From: Oscillospiraceae bacterium MB24-C1
Lineage (GTDB): Bacteria; Bacillota; Clostridia; Oscillospirales; Ruminococcaceae
DNA length: 64,000 nucleotides
Assembly: GCA_030913685.1 (NCBI GenBank)
Contig: CP133187.1
Location: 682,001-746,000, forward strand
Reading direction: 5' to 3'
Position numbers and translations under genes: made by a program. Positions 1-7,369 of the stretch are shown piece after piece (position 1 is the first letter of the stretch; every line of letters starts with the position of its first letter). Under the pieces are notes generated by a model. That model made no database searches, was not told where the DNA came from, and worked only from the letters and a program-made list of their open reading frames with translations.

Positions 1-121
1 GGCAACCGCTGTAACAATGGGTCATGCAGACGGGTGCCTGATGCTTCGGGCATCGTACCCATGACCGCTGTTGTTCCGGTGTCTTTCCGCAGACAGGGCA
101 GCGCGTGTCATGTTCCGACAT
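1..121 (-). CDS. Small zinc-ribbon-like protein, truncated by window edge
   Basis: The frame opens at ATG 121 with a GGAGGTG ribosome site about 7 bases upstream and runs off the left edge after 40 codons. The visible residues carry a CPVCGK knuckle, then CPKH, then C..HC, which is a typical spacing for a zinc-binding module. It overlaps the end of the next upstream gene by 14 bases, as in the tightly packed small genes beside it. It is probably a phage or mobile-element protein. The function is not recognised. The start is well supported; the C-terminus cannot be seen. Confidence 0.6.
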   Translation of the reverse strand, partial: MSEHDTRCPVCGKTPEQQRSWVRCPKHQAPVCMTHCYSGC

Positions 122-302
122 TCTCGCACACCTCCCCGGTGTAGCGATTGCGCCCGCTCGCTTCGAGCTTGTCCCCGATGGCGCGGCGGCCATCCGTTTC
201 GAGGATGTTTATAAAGTTCTGCCATGCGATAAGCGGGTTCTCGTCCCACATCGCCCGCTCGATGGCTTCATCCACAAGGCGATGCAGTTCTGAGCGCTTC
301 AT
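108..302 (-). CDS. Hypothetical 64-residue protein of the left mobile element
   Basis: A small acidic, probably helical protein starting MKRSELHRLVDEAIERA. It follows the membrane-protein gene by 14 bases and overlaps the zinc-ribbon gene downstream. No good ribosome site lies directly before ATG 302; in-frame GTG codons at 329 and 338 are alternatives, placed inside a G-rich stretch that could serve as ribosome site. The order and overlaps suggest one minus-strand transcript with the neighbours. I recognise no family, and infer a phage-like accessory protein from context only. Confidence 0.5.
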   Translation of the reverse strand: MKRSELHRLVDEAIERAMWDENPLIAWQNFINILETDGRRAIGDKLEASGRNRYTGEVCENVGT

Positions 303-316
303 AGCGGCGGTTGGTG

Positions 317-601
317 CTATAACTGCCACCTCCCCCACCCGATCAGGAACAGGCCCAACAGCACGAGGCACACCCGCGACGGAAAATAAACGATATGTAT
401 CACAACCGGCAGCAGTATCATGACAAGGCCCGTAACCGTAAAAAGGCGCTTTAATCTGGTACGCGCCGCCTCGGCGAGGAAGATGCTTTTTAAGGCAAAT
501 AGCCGTTTGAAATAGCATGAAAGGTGTTTCCGCCGTTTTGTCCGGCAACCTTTAAGCGAAGCAAGTCGCATGTCATGGGTGATTTTCGGTGCGGTCAGCA
601 T
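317..601 (-). CDS. Hypothetical small membrane protein
   Basis: 94 residues. The first half is basic, with a run of Lys/Arg; a hydrophobic segment of about 20 residues begins near residue 57, and a second (VCLVLLGLFLIGW) is close to the C-terminus, so two membrane segments are likely. The ATG at 601 overlaps the stop of the upstream gene (ATGCTGA arrangement), which points to translational coupling. No family is recognised. It belongs to the same minus-strand small-gene cluster. Confidence 0.5.
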   Translation of the reverse strand: MLTAPKITHDMRLASLKGCRTKRRKHLSCYFKRLFALKSIFLAEAARTRLKRLFTVTGLVMILLPVVIHIVYFPSRVCLVLLGLFLIGWGRWQL

Positions 602-768
602 AGGCCGCTCTTTTCCAACTGCGATTTCAGCAGCTTCGCCCGACGGTAGAATGCTTCACGGTCGTAATACATCGCGTCGGTCAGCTCTTTGCAGGTGTTG
701 GGGTTGGTGACATAATAAACAAACTGCTCCAGTAGTTTCAGCGCATCGCCGGTGATTGTTGGGTTCAA
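595..768 (-). CDS. Hypothetical 57-residue protein of the left mobile element
   Basis: I prefer a TTG start at 768 because AAAGGATG sits 6 bases before it, whereas the ATG at 777 would be fused to the ribosome site. The product (LNPTITGDALKLLEQF...) is mainly helical and charged. Its stop overlaps the next gene. Such short, tightly coupled genes are common in prophages and integrative elements of Clostridia. The role is unknown. Confidence 0.5.
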   Translation of the reverse strand: MNPTITGDALKLLEQFVYYVTNPNTCKELTDAMYYDREAFYRRAKLLKSQLEKSGLC

Positions 769-791
769 TACGAACATCCTTTCTTAGAGCA

Positions 792-974
792 TTAATATGT
801 TGCACCTGCTAACATTTTTTCGCGCTGCCCTTCCCGCCACTGATACGGCCTGCCGTACTTTTCAACGTGCCACTTTTCAAAAGAGGCTATATTGTCCGGG
901 TCTTGGTAAAACCGCGAAACGGCACCAATCGTCTTATGCGCCAGTAGCCTTTCCTGATAGGGCAGCAATTCCAT
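792..974 (-). CDS. Hypothetical 60-residue protein of the left mobile element
   Basis: Starts at ATG 974 behind a GAAAGGAGCG ribosome site. That site lies inside the last codons of the upstream gene, so the two are translationally linked. The protein is rich in aromatic and charged residues (YQDPDNIASFEKWHVEKYG). No family is recognised. It is the second of the visible cluster of minus-strand genes that diverges from the repressor gene. Confidence 0.5.
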   Translation of the reverse strand: MELLPYQERLLAHKTIGAVSRFYQDPDNIASFEKWHVEKYGRPYQWREGQREKMLAGATY

Positions 975-978
975 TTTT

Positions 979-1227
979 CTACGCTCCTTTCATCTGTTTT
1001 TCGTATCTGTGCAAAATTTCCGCCGAGGTTGTGACGATCGCCTCGGCTTTTTTGCCGCGACGGGTGCCGGATAGCGACGAACTAAGCTCGGTTCCGCAGG
1101 TTTTAATTCCTCTTTCCTCTAATCTGTTTATCAGCCATATGTTTGAAAGCGAATTATCACTTAGCGCTCTCCGCACATAGAGTCTGACTTCCAGATTGCC
1201 CACTTGTTGATTTCTGACTTCCTGCAC
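979..1227 (-). CDS. Hypothetical protein, first gene of the divergent early cluster
   Basis: I place the start at GTG 1227. A long AAGGGGGTGAT ribosome site ends just upstream, and the ATG at 1245 would fall before that site. The product is about 82 residues, basic, with predicted helices (SNIWLINRLEERG) and a Lys/Arg-rich middle (SGTRRGKKAEAI), so nucleic-acid binding is possible but unproven. It is transcribed away from the XRE repressor gene, and the operator-like repeats at 1398-1446 probably control both directions. Confidence 0.5.
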   Translation of the reverse strand: MQEVRNQQVGNLEVRLYVRRALSDNSLSNIWLINRLEERGIKTCGTELSSSLSGTRRGKKAEAIVTTSAEILHRYEKQMKGA

Positions 1228-1397
1228 AGCATCACCCCCTTTCATTTGCGGCATTTTGTAAACATTTATTGACAAATTACATCCCCAGTGGTACAATTCA
1301 TTTGTCGAGTTGAATTAAACCATTGGAGAACCGCAGCGCAGGGTGTCCCGCGTTGTGGCTAGTGTTTTATTGTCTTTTCTGTTTACAGTCTCAGTAT

Positions 1398-1446
1398 ATC
1401 CTACATAAGTTGGATAGTCAATTATATTTTCCTACTTTTGTTGGAT
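1398..1446. promoter_or_regulatory. Two operator-like imperfect palindromes upstream of the repressor
   Basis: Two 18-base sites, 1398-1415 and 1429-1446, share the form ATCCTAC-N4/5-GTTGGAT (the second begins TTCCTAC). Each is an imperfect palindrome. Their starts are 31 bases apart, about three helical turns. They lie between the minus-strand small-gene cluster and the XRE gene, where phage-type repressors bind their own divergent promoters. Binding by the 1483 product is inferred. Confidence 0.55.
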
Positions 1447-1482
1447 TTCCCTTTATCTTATAAAAAGGTGGTGCTTTTGTTG

Positions 1483-1821
1483 TTGATTTTTGACAGGCTC
1501 GAGCGACTGGTCGAAGATAAGGGTATAAGCAAAGCCTTTATTGCTTCTAAGCTGGGCAAATCTCGCTCATTATTGATTGACTGGAAAAAGCAAAAATCTC
1601 AGCCGACACAAGAAGATTTAATTGTGGTGGCTGACATTCTTAGCACTACTGTCGAATATCTCACAGGCCAAACCGATATAAAAGAAAAGCCCATCTCCAA
1701 TACTGGCGATGAGCTTTCGACCTTGGACAAGCAACTTATGAATGCAATGTTAGGTCTTTCTGACGATCAGAAGCGCTTTCTTCTGGCTCAGATCGAGGTA
1801 ACGTTGAAGCAAGAGCAATGA
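1483..1821 (+). CDS. XRE-family (Cro/CI-like) transcriptional repressor
   Basis: 112 residues with an N-terminal helix-turn-helix: RLVEDKGISKAFIASKLG followed by a recognition region (SRSLLIDWKKQKSQPTQ), then DLIVVADILSTTVEYLTG, the standard XRE pattern in the first 60 residues or so. The C-terminal half resembles the short oligomerisation tail of phage repressors (LSDDQKRFLLAQIE). TTG 1483 is chosen because AAGGTGGTG lies about 9 bases upstream; TTG 1480 is nearly as good. It sits at the centre of a divergent mobile-element control region and probably represses the minus-strand cluster and itself. Its 3' end overlaps a small gene on the other strand. Confidence 0.75.
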   Translation: MIFDRLERLVEDKGISKAFIASKLGKSRSLLIDWKKQKSQPTQEDLIVVADILSTTVEYLTGQTDIKEKPISNTGDELSTLDKQLMNAMLGLSDDQKRFLLAQIEVTLKQEQ

Positions 1822-1903
1822 TTTTCAACTGTCCCTCACGGGATAGCAGATTGAACTTTTTTAGAATTTCATCTTCAATATTTGTGTTGCTGTTTACTTT
1901 CAC
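1736..1903 (-). CDS. Putative 55-residue SOS-linked small protein
   Basis: GTG 1903 is preceded by AAAGGAG at good spacing. The product (VKVNSNTNIEDEILKKFNLL...) looks like the C-terminal helical tail of XRE regulators but has no helix-turn-helix. It overlaps the repressor gene by 86 bases tail to tail. A LexA-type box at 1924-1935 and a possible -10 (TATACT on this strand) lie just upstream. It could be a real small regulator or anti-repressor; the evidence is the start region, not homology. Confidence 0.4.
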   Translation of the reverse strand: MKVNSNTNIEDEILKKFNLLSREGQLKIIALASTLPRSEPEESASDRQKDLTLHS

Positions 1904-1923
1904 GCTTTTGCTCCTTTCGTTAA

Positions 1924-1944
1924 GAACATTTGTTCTAGTATAAT
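1924..1944. promoter_or_regulatory. LexA-type SOS box with overlapping -10 elements
   Basis: 1924-1935 reads GAAC-ATTT-GTTC, matching the Firmicute LexA/DinR operator core GAAC-N4-GTTC. A TATAAT at 1939-1944 reads toward the exonuclease gene; the same stretch read on the minus strand gives TATACT toward the 55-residue gene. The box therefore lies in a divergent promoter region and would shut both directions until DNA damage. The motif is seen; LexA binding is inferred. Confidence 0.6.
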
Positions 1945-1999
1945 ACTGCACTTTTCATTTACTTGCAATCGTATTTACTGTTTTTGGAGGAATTGACAA

Positions 2000-3157
2000 A
2001 TGAGAGGTAAAATATCTGGTAGTGCTTCGGATATATTAGTTTTAGATGTTGAAACTCCGAACTTAAAGAATGACAGCATCTGTTCTATCGGGCTTGTGCG
2101 AATCCGCGATGGCGTAATTGAAGAACCATACTATTCACTAATCAACCCCGAAACTTATTTCAACGAAAAAAACATTGAAATTCACGGCATAACCAAAAAT
2201 GACGTTCGATCTGCACCGCTGTTTCCAGACCTGTGGAAACAGTTTGAAGAAGATTTTAATTCCTGTATACTCGCAGCGCATAATGCATCATTTGATCTTG
2301 GTGTAATTAACAAAACTTTAGCGCGATATGGCTTGCCTCTTTCCTCTGTCAATTATCTTTGTACATTGGAAATGTCGCGTTTTGCGTTTAAGGGGCTTTC
2401 GAGCTACAGCTTGTCCACATTATGTGAGCTTACAAAAATCCCGCTCGATCATCATAATGCAAAAAGTGACAGCTTGGCGTGTGCAAACCTGCTTAAAATC
2501 TTTATAGACTCAGGTATGCCTATTGATAGATTTATTTCTGAATATCATTTTAACAAAATGCCAAGGCAAGAATATTGCTGTGCTAATCCAAAGGAAAGCA
2601 CTAAACTGTTGCGCGAACTTATTGATTTTTTAGAATCTGCCTGCAGCGAAGGGCAATTGAGCGCACAGCATATTTTTGCACTTGAAAACTGGCTGAGAGA
2701 TAACAATGCACTTTGCGGCAATTACCCGTTTGACAGAGTATGCACGATTGTTTCCGATGTCCTCGCCGATGGTCGGATTGATTGCGACGAAATCGGTATT
2801 ATGACCGACCTGTTTCAAGAGCTATGCGATCCTGTCGCCGCAGTGTCGACCCCGTGCGGGCAGATAGATGTCACTGACAAAAATATTGTGCTGACTGGTG
2901 AATTTGATTTTGGCGAGCGATTGAAGATAGAATATATCTTGAACAGTTTAGGCGCTAAATGCCAAAAGTCCGTTAATAAAGCAACTGACTATCTCGTGGT
3001 AGGCGGTCAAGGGAGTTCTGCTTGGTGTGCCGGTAATTATGGCACCAAAGTGAAAAAAGCACTTGAAATGCAAAGCAAGGGTTCCCCTATTGTGATTATC
3101 AGAGAAAACGAATTTTTTGATGCTGTTGGAGGATTGTATGGAACAGTTAATGCTTGA
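2000..3157 (+). CDS. DEDDh 3'-5' exonuclease (DnaQ-like) fused to a C-terminal BRCT domain
   Basis: 385 residues, start at ATG 2000 behind GGAGGAATTGACAA. The N-terminal domain (about 10-175) has the exonuclease motifs: LVLDVET (Exo I), HNASFD (Exo II) and HNAKSD (Exo III with the DEDDh His). The C-terminal part (about 290-380) begins NIVLTGEFDFG and continues with NSLGAKCQKSVNKATDYLVVG, a BRCT fold like that of DNA ligase LigA. Such proteins are related to the PolIII epsilon/PolC proofreading domain, but free-standing forms act in repair or on mobile DNA. The gene has an SOS box upstream and overlaps the cysteine-rich gene downstream, so the two are probably made together. The exact substrate is unknown. 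Confidence 0.8.
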   Translation: MRGKISGSASDILVLDVETPNLKNDSICSIGLVRIRDGVIEEPYYSLINPETYFNEKNIEIHGITKNDVRSAPLFPDLWKQFEEDFNSCILAAHNASFDLGVINKTLARYGLPLSSVNYLCTLEMSRFAFKGLSSYSLSTLCELTKIPLDHHNAKSDSLACANLLKIFIDSGMPIDRFISEYHFNKMPRQEYCCANPKESTKLLRELIDFLESACSEGQLSAQHIFALENWLRDNNALCGNYPFDRVCTIVSDVLADGRIDCDEIGIMTDLFQELCDPVAAVSTPCGQIDVTDKNIVLTGEFDFGERLKIEYILNSLGAKCQKSVNKATDYLVVGGQGSSAWCAGNYGTKVKKALEMQSKGSPIVIIRENEFFDAVGGLYGTVNA

Positions 3158-3650
3158 CCAGCAAATAAGCGATACAGAAGCCATAACTTACATACACGAC
3201 ACGATTGCCGGGCAACTATCTGATTCAATGTACCTGAAATCGCTAAAAATAGTACAGAATAAAAACGATCTTTCTGTTCGGGCCGAGAACAACGTAGTAT
3301 GTAACATTAAACTTAATGGAAAAACACGCTATATTAAATTTTCGACTCAGGATAAATCAGTTTTTCCATCTGATACTAAAATTGAAGATATCGCCAAAGG
3401 CTTTTCGAGAATTCTAATAAATGATATCCATGACATTTCTATGTTTTCTCAACCATTAACTGACCTTTTTATCATTGAACTTGCAAAGTTGGGTGTTGGT
3501 AATTTTGGCTGCTGCCATCGCTATGAAGAGTGCAGCGATGCCAAAGAATGTACACACCCCGACCGACTTCGCGCTATGTGCTGCGATTACAAAAAGCATC
3601 TTGAAGAAGGGCGTATTTTCTATGGCCAAAACCGAAACGTCTATCATTAA
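3138..3650 (+). CDS. Cysteine-rich hypothetical protein linked to the exonuclease
   Basis: 170 residues; ATG 3138 sits 4 bases after GGAGGATTGT and overlaps the exonuclease stop by 20 bases. The C-terminal quarter carries a compact cysteine cluster (GCCHRYEECSDAKECTHP ... MCCDYKKHLEEGRIFYG) that probably binds a metal, perhaps zinc or an Fe-S cluster. The N-terminal part is mixed alpha/beta. Its own 3' end overlaps the recombinase by 29 bases, so exonuclease, this protein and recombinase form one coupled unit. I know of similar cysteine-rich proteins beside DnaQ-like exonucleases in Clostridia but no assigned function. Confidence 0.65.
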   Translation: MEQLMLDQQISDTEAITYIHDTIAGQLSDSMYLKSLKIVQNKNDLSVRAENNVVCNIKLNGKTRYIKFSTQDKSVFPSDTKIEDIAKGFSRILINDIHDISMFSQPLTDLFIIELAKLGVGNFGCCHRYEECSDAKECTHPDRLRAMCCDYKKHLEEGRIFYGQNRNVYH

Positions 3651-5232
3651 CGAAAACGACACGACCATGAATGTCGTACTTTATTTGCGTTATTCCTCTG
3701 AAAAACAGTCCGAGCAATCCATCGAGGGACAGGATCGCATTTGCCGCGCTTTTTGCGAGCGCATGGGATATACTGTCGTCGGAACCTATATTGACCGCGC
3801 ACTGTCGGCCTCAAAGCATACCGAAAAGCGGGCTGAATTTCAGCGGATGATAAAGGAATCTGATAAGCACAAATGGTCGGGCGTCGTTGTTTATAAGCTT
3901 GACCGCTTTGCCCGTGACCGTTACGATAGCGCCACCTACAAGGCTAGACTAAAACGAAATGGTGTGCGCGTAATCTCAGCAACCGAAAATATTAGCGATA
4001 ATCCAGAGGGCATTATTCTGGAGGCTGTGCTGGAAGGTATGGCCGAATTTTATTCCAAAGAGCTTTCACAGAAAGTCACTCGCGGAATGACACAATCAGC
4101 GTTAAAAGGCAATTCGACCGGCGGCAGCATTCCTCTCGGCTATAAAATTCAAGATAAGAAATATGTTATCGACCCGCTCGGTGAAAAGATTGTAAAAGAA
4201 GCTTTTGAGCTTTATGCCGCTGGTGAATCCGTTGCATCCATTTGCGAAACCTTTAATAACCGAGGATATCGCAATAATAGGGGTGGTCTGTTCAATAAAA
4301 ACAGCTTTCACCGCATGTTTTCAAACCAAAAATATATCGGAAATTTCACTTATAAAGATATAGTGACCGAGGGCGCTGTACCAAGCATTATTGATAGAGA
4401 ATTATTTGATAAGGTTCAGCGTAGGCTAAAAGGCAGCAAGGGAGAGGTTATGAAAAAGCGAAAGGTCATGGACTATCAGCTCACCGGCAAGCTTTTTTGC
4501 GGCCTGTGTCAAAGTCCTATGGTCGGCGATTCCGGCACAGATTCCCGAGGCAACCGTCATTATTACTATACCTGCAGCAGTAAAAAGCGTTTTAAAAATT
4601 GCGGTAAAAAGTCTATCAGAAAAGACGCTATTGAAATGGCCATCGCTTCTGAAATTAAAACCATGTTGACGGACGAGAATATTAATTTCATTGCTGATGT
4701 TGCCATCGCTGAAATAGAAAAAGACCGGCAAAATGATACCCTTGTGGATTCTGTAAAACAAAAATTACAGGAAACTGAAAGCGGCATATCCAATATAATG
4801 AAAGCTATTGAAATGGGGGCCGTTTCCCCCACTCTTGCCGAACGGCTTAACGCCTTAGAGGCAGAAAAGAAAGCCTATACCATTGAACTGTCAAAAGAAG
4901 AATCACGCTTCCCTGTTTTTAGCAAAGAGCATATTGTATATTGGCTTTCGCAGTTTAAGGACGGCTCTGTAGACGATGAAGAGTATCGGCGCTTTTTAAT
5001 TGATCTGCTTCTTAATGCCGCGTATGTGTTTGATGATCCTGATGGCGGCTATCACTTGACGCTCGCCTTTAATTTGGTAAAAGAAAAAACCGCTGCAATA
5101 TCCCTTTCTGAGATATCGCAGGCGGTAATGAAATGTTCGGATAACGTGACATGTGGCTCACCAAAAGGCACTCCGTTAGGAGTGCCTTTTCTCGTGCCAA
5201 AATCTTATTCTAATCACGTTTTCAAGATTTAA
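3622..5232 (+). CDS. Large serine recombinase (site-specific integrase)
   Basis: 536 residues from ATG 3622 (MAKTETSI); the longer upstream open frame lacks a ribosome site and overlaps the previous gene. The resolvase domain starts VVLYLRYSSEKQSEQSIEGQ, with the catalytic Ser in the YxRYSS motif, and continues through KLDRFARDR. The recombinase DNA-binding domain is around 190-300. A zinc ribbon follows (CGLCQSPM ... TCSSKKRFKNC), then a coiled coil near 395-440. This is the integrase/excisionase of the element occupying the left of the window; strand exchange uses attP/attB with 2-bp crossover. The last 25 codons run through a strong inverted repeat and may derive from the junction with the target. 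Confidence 0.9.
   Translation: MAKTETSIINENDTTMNVVLYLRYSSEKQSEQSIEGQDRICRAFCERMGYTVVGTYIDRALSASKHTEKRAEFQRMIKESDKHKWSGVVVYKLDRFARDRYDSATYKARLKRNGVRVISATENISDNPEGIILEAVLEGMAEFYSKELSQKVTRGMTQSALKGNSTGGSIPLGYKIQDKKYVIDPLGEKIVKEAFELYAAGESVASICETFNNRGYRNNRGGLFNKNSFHRMFSNQKYIGNFTYKDIVTEGAVPSIIDRELFDKVQRRLKGSKGEVMKKRKVMDYQLTGKLFCGLCQSPMVGDSGTDSRGNRHYYYTCSSKKRFKNCGKKSIRKDAIEMAIASEIKTMLTDENINFIADVAIAEIEKDRQNDTLVDSVKQKLQETESGISNIMKAIEMGAVSPTLAERLNALEAEKKAYTIELSKEESRFPVFSKEHIVYWLSQFKDGSVDDEEYRRFLIDLLLNAAYVFDDPDGGYHLTLAFNLVKEKTAAISLSEISQAVMKCSDNVTCGSPKGTPLGVPFLVPKSYSNHVFKI
5163..5190 (+). terminator. Perfect 12-bp hairpin inside the recombinase 3' end
   Basis: AAAAGGCACTCC and GGAGTGCCTTTT form a perfect 12-bp stem around a GTTA loop, with a T-run on the 3' arm. 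It looks like a factor-independent terminator, yet it lies about 40 bases before the recombinase stop codon and is translated. It may be a host terminator captured when the element inserted. Confidence 0.6.
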
Positions 5233-5374
5233 CGCTCTTAATTTCACATATTTTCGCACCTTAGTCTCATGTCTTTATACTATCGCTAATTACTCATATT
5301 GCAACTCGCCATACAAAAGAACCGTATGATATTTTGCATCCTGTGATTCTTTTGCGCCAGTGATTAACAGAGGA

Positions 5375-7369
5375 TTAGGTTGCTGTCCGAGGCCGCGAAA
5401 TAATTTTTTGAACAATTAGAATACCGATCAGTACGACAAAGCCGATAATATCGGTGATAAAACTGCTATTAATCAGGAACAGCGCGCCGACAAACAGTAC
5501 CATGCGCAATACGAGATTAATTTTTGTAAAGAGATACCCTTCCGCCGCAGTACCGATCATAAAGACACCAATGCATGCTGCAGCGGTCACCCAGAGACCA
5601 CCCAGGAATGTGGTTTCCCTAAGCAGCAGTTCGGGTGAATACACAAACATATACGGTACGATAAAACCCGCAATAGAAAGCTTCACAGACTGTACACCGG
5701 TTTTGACGGCATTGCCGCCCGAAAGTCCTGCAGCCGCAAACGCAGCAAGCGCGACAGGAGGCGTAATATTTGCAAACATAGCAAAGTAGAACGCAAACAG
5801 ATGCGCCGCGATTTCTGAAATGCCAAGCTGAGCCAGTGCAGGTGCCGCAATGGTTGCAGTGATAATATATGCAGGAATGGAAGGCAGGCCCATGCCAAGA
5901 ATCATACAGGTAATCATCGAGAAAACCAGTGTAAAGAATAGGCTCTTGCCGCCAAGCGCGATAATAGCGTTCGCCATGTTCAATCCAAAGCCAGTCTTGG
6001 AAGAAACGCCTATGATGATGCCGACGCAGGCGCATGCAATTGCTACAGCCACAGTGGCCTTAGCGCCCTCGGCCAAGGAATCGACAATGTCCTTACCACT
6101 CATACGGGTGGATTTTCTTAGGAACGATACCAGTACAGTAACAATGATGGTGTAAAACGCCGAATAGATAACGGTAGTGCCGGAGAAAAATAGCATAAAC
6201 AGAAGGAAGATGATCGGAATTATCAGGTGTCCCTGCTCCTTCATGATAATCCCGGTCTTGGGCAGCTTTTCCTTAGGGATACCCATAAGCCCGTTCTTCG
6301 ACGCACGAAGCTGAACCTGCACCAGAATGCCAGTGTAATAAAGCAGTGCAGGAACAGCTGCACAAACGATAATTTCTGAATATTTGACGCCCAGCATTTC
6401 AGCCATTATAAATGCTGCGGCACCCATGACAGGCGGTAGAAGCTGACCGCCAACCGAAGCCGAAGATTCAACAGCACCGGAAAACTCAGCCGAATAGCCG
6501 GTTCTTTTCATCAGCGGGATGGTAAAAGCACCGGTAGTCACAACATTGGCAACCGCTGAGCCGTTAATCGACCCCAACAGACCGGAGGCAATAACTGATA
6601 CCTTGGCAGGGCCACCCTTGGTATGCCCAGCAAGCGCGAGGGAAATGTCATTGAAAAATTTACCCATACCCGACTTGTTCATAACGGCACCAAACAGGAT
6701 AAAGAGAAAGATATAGCTTGAAGCAACGTTAACAGATGTACCGTAAATACCCTCGGTGTTGGCAAAGAAATGGTTGGAAAGTGCCGCCCATGTATAACCG
6801 CGATGCGCGAACATTCCCGGCAGGTTTCGTCCCCATAACCCATAGGAAATAAAAACCAGACTCAATACCGGCAGCGCCCAACCGCCGCAGCGCCGAGCTG
6901 CTTCCAACACCAGCACAACGAGCAGGGTCGCCATAATCAAGTCTATTTGATTAGGCTTACCTGCGCGTTCAACCACGCCGATAAACTGCGTCCAGATATA
7001 AATTGGCGCAGCAAAGGAGAGTGCAAACAAAACCCAGTCGTACCAGGCAACGGTTCTTTTATATTTCGACTTTGAGGAAATAGGATACATGATAAAGGTC
7101 ATAGCCAGCATCATTGCGACATGTAGTGAGCGGTGCTTGAGGGTCAGGGGCGGGCCAAAGGCCGCCGTATAAAGATGATAAAGCGAGACAAGCACCGCCA
7201 GCAAGTAAAGCGCCTTGCCAAGACCGCCGCTAAGCTTTCTGGTCGCAGACTCCTTATCAAGGGATTCGATAAGCTTCTGCTGTTTTTCATTAAGCTGCCC
7301 ATCGGCTGGGATGTCTATAATCTCGTCGGCGTTATCTATGTTTTTATTATCAGGGATTTTATTTGCCAC
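5375..7369 (-). CDS. TRAP transporter fused permease (TAXI type, DctQM fusion)
   Basis: 664 residues, a multi-pass membrane protein with a charged cytosolic N-terminus of about 50 residues, a four-helix small-permease-like part, and a long DctM-like part from about 170 onward. Typical DctM stretches include GSINGSAVANVVTTGAF and GLPSIPAYIITATIAAP. The GTG start at 7369 has AAAGGAGA 8 bases upstream. The TRAP system uses an ion gradient (Na+ or H+) to import an organic acid or similar solute delivered by the binding protein. It overlaps the DUF1850 gene by 11 bases and is the last gene of the three-gene operon. The substrate cannot be read from the sequence; TAXI systems are known for glutamate, alpha-ketoglutarate and others. 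Confidence 0.92.
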   Translation of the reverse strand: MANKIPDNKNIDNADEIIDIPADGQLNEKQQKLIESLDKESATRKLSGGLGKALYLLAVLVSLYHLYTAAFGPPLTLKHRSLHVAMMLAMTFIMYPISSKSKYKRTVAWYDWVLFALSFAAPIYIWTQFIGVVERAGKPNQIDLIMATLLVVLVLEAARRCGGWALPVLSLVFISYGLWGRNLPGMFAHRGYTWAALSNHFFANTEGIYGTSVNVASSYIFLFILFGAVMNKSGMGKFFNDISLALAGHTKGGPAKVSVIASGLLGSINGSAVANVVTTGAFTIPLMKRTGYSAEFSGAVESSASVGGQLLPPVMGAAAFIMAEMLGVKYSEIIVCAAVPALLYYTGILVQVQLRASKNGLMGIPKEKLPKTGIIMKEQGHLIIPIIFLLFMLFFSGTTVIYSAFYTIIVTVLVSFLRKSTRMSGKDIVDSLAEGAKATVAVAIACACVGIIIGVSSKTGFGLNMANAIIALGGKSLFFTLVFSMITCMILGMGLPSIPAYIITATIAAPALAQLGISEIAAHLFAFYFAMFANITPPVALAAFAAAGLSGGNAVKTGVQSVKLSIAGFIVPYMFVYSPELLLRETTFLGGLWVTAAACIGVFMIGTAAEGYLFTKINLVLRMVLFVGALFLINSSFITDIIGFVVLIGILIVQKIISRPRTAT

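Noticed and set aside
3475-3621. Upstream extension of the serine recombinase by 49 codons
   Set aside because: It overlaps the Cys-rich gene, lacks a ribosome site and is not homologous to the family N-terminus, which starts near MNVVLYLRYSS.
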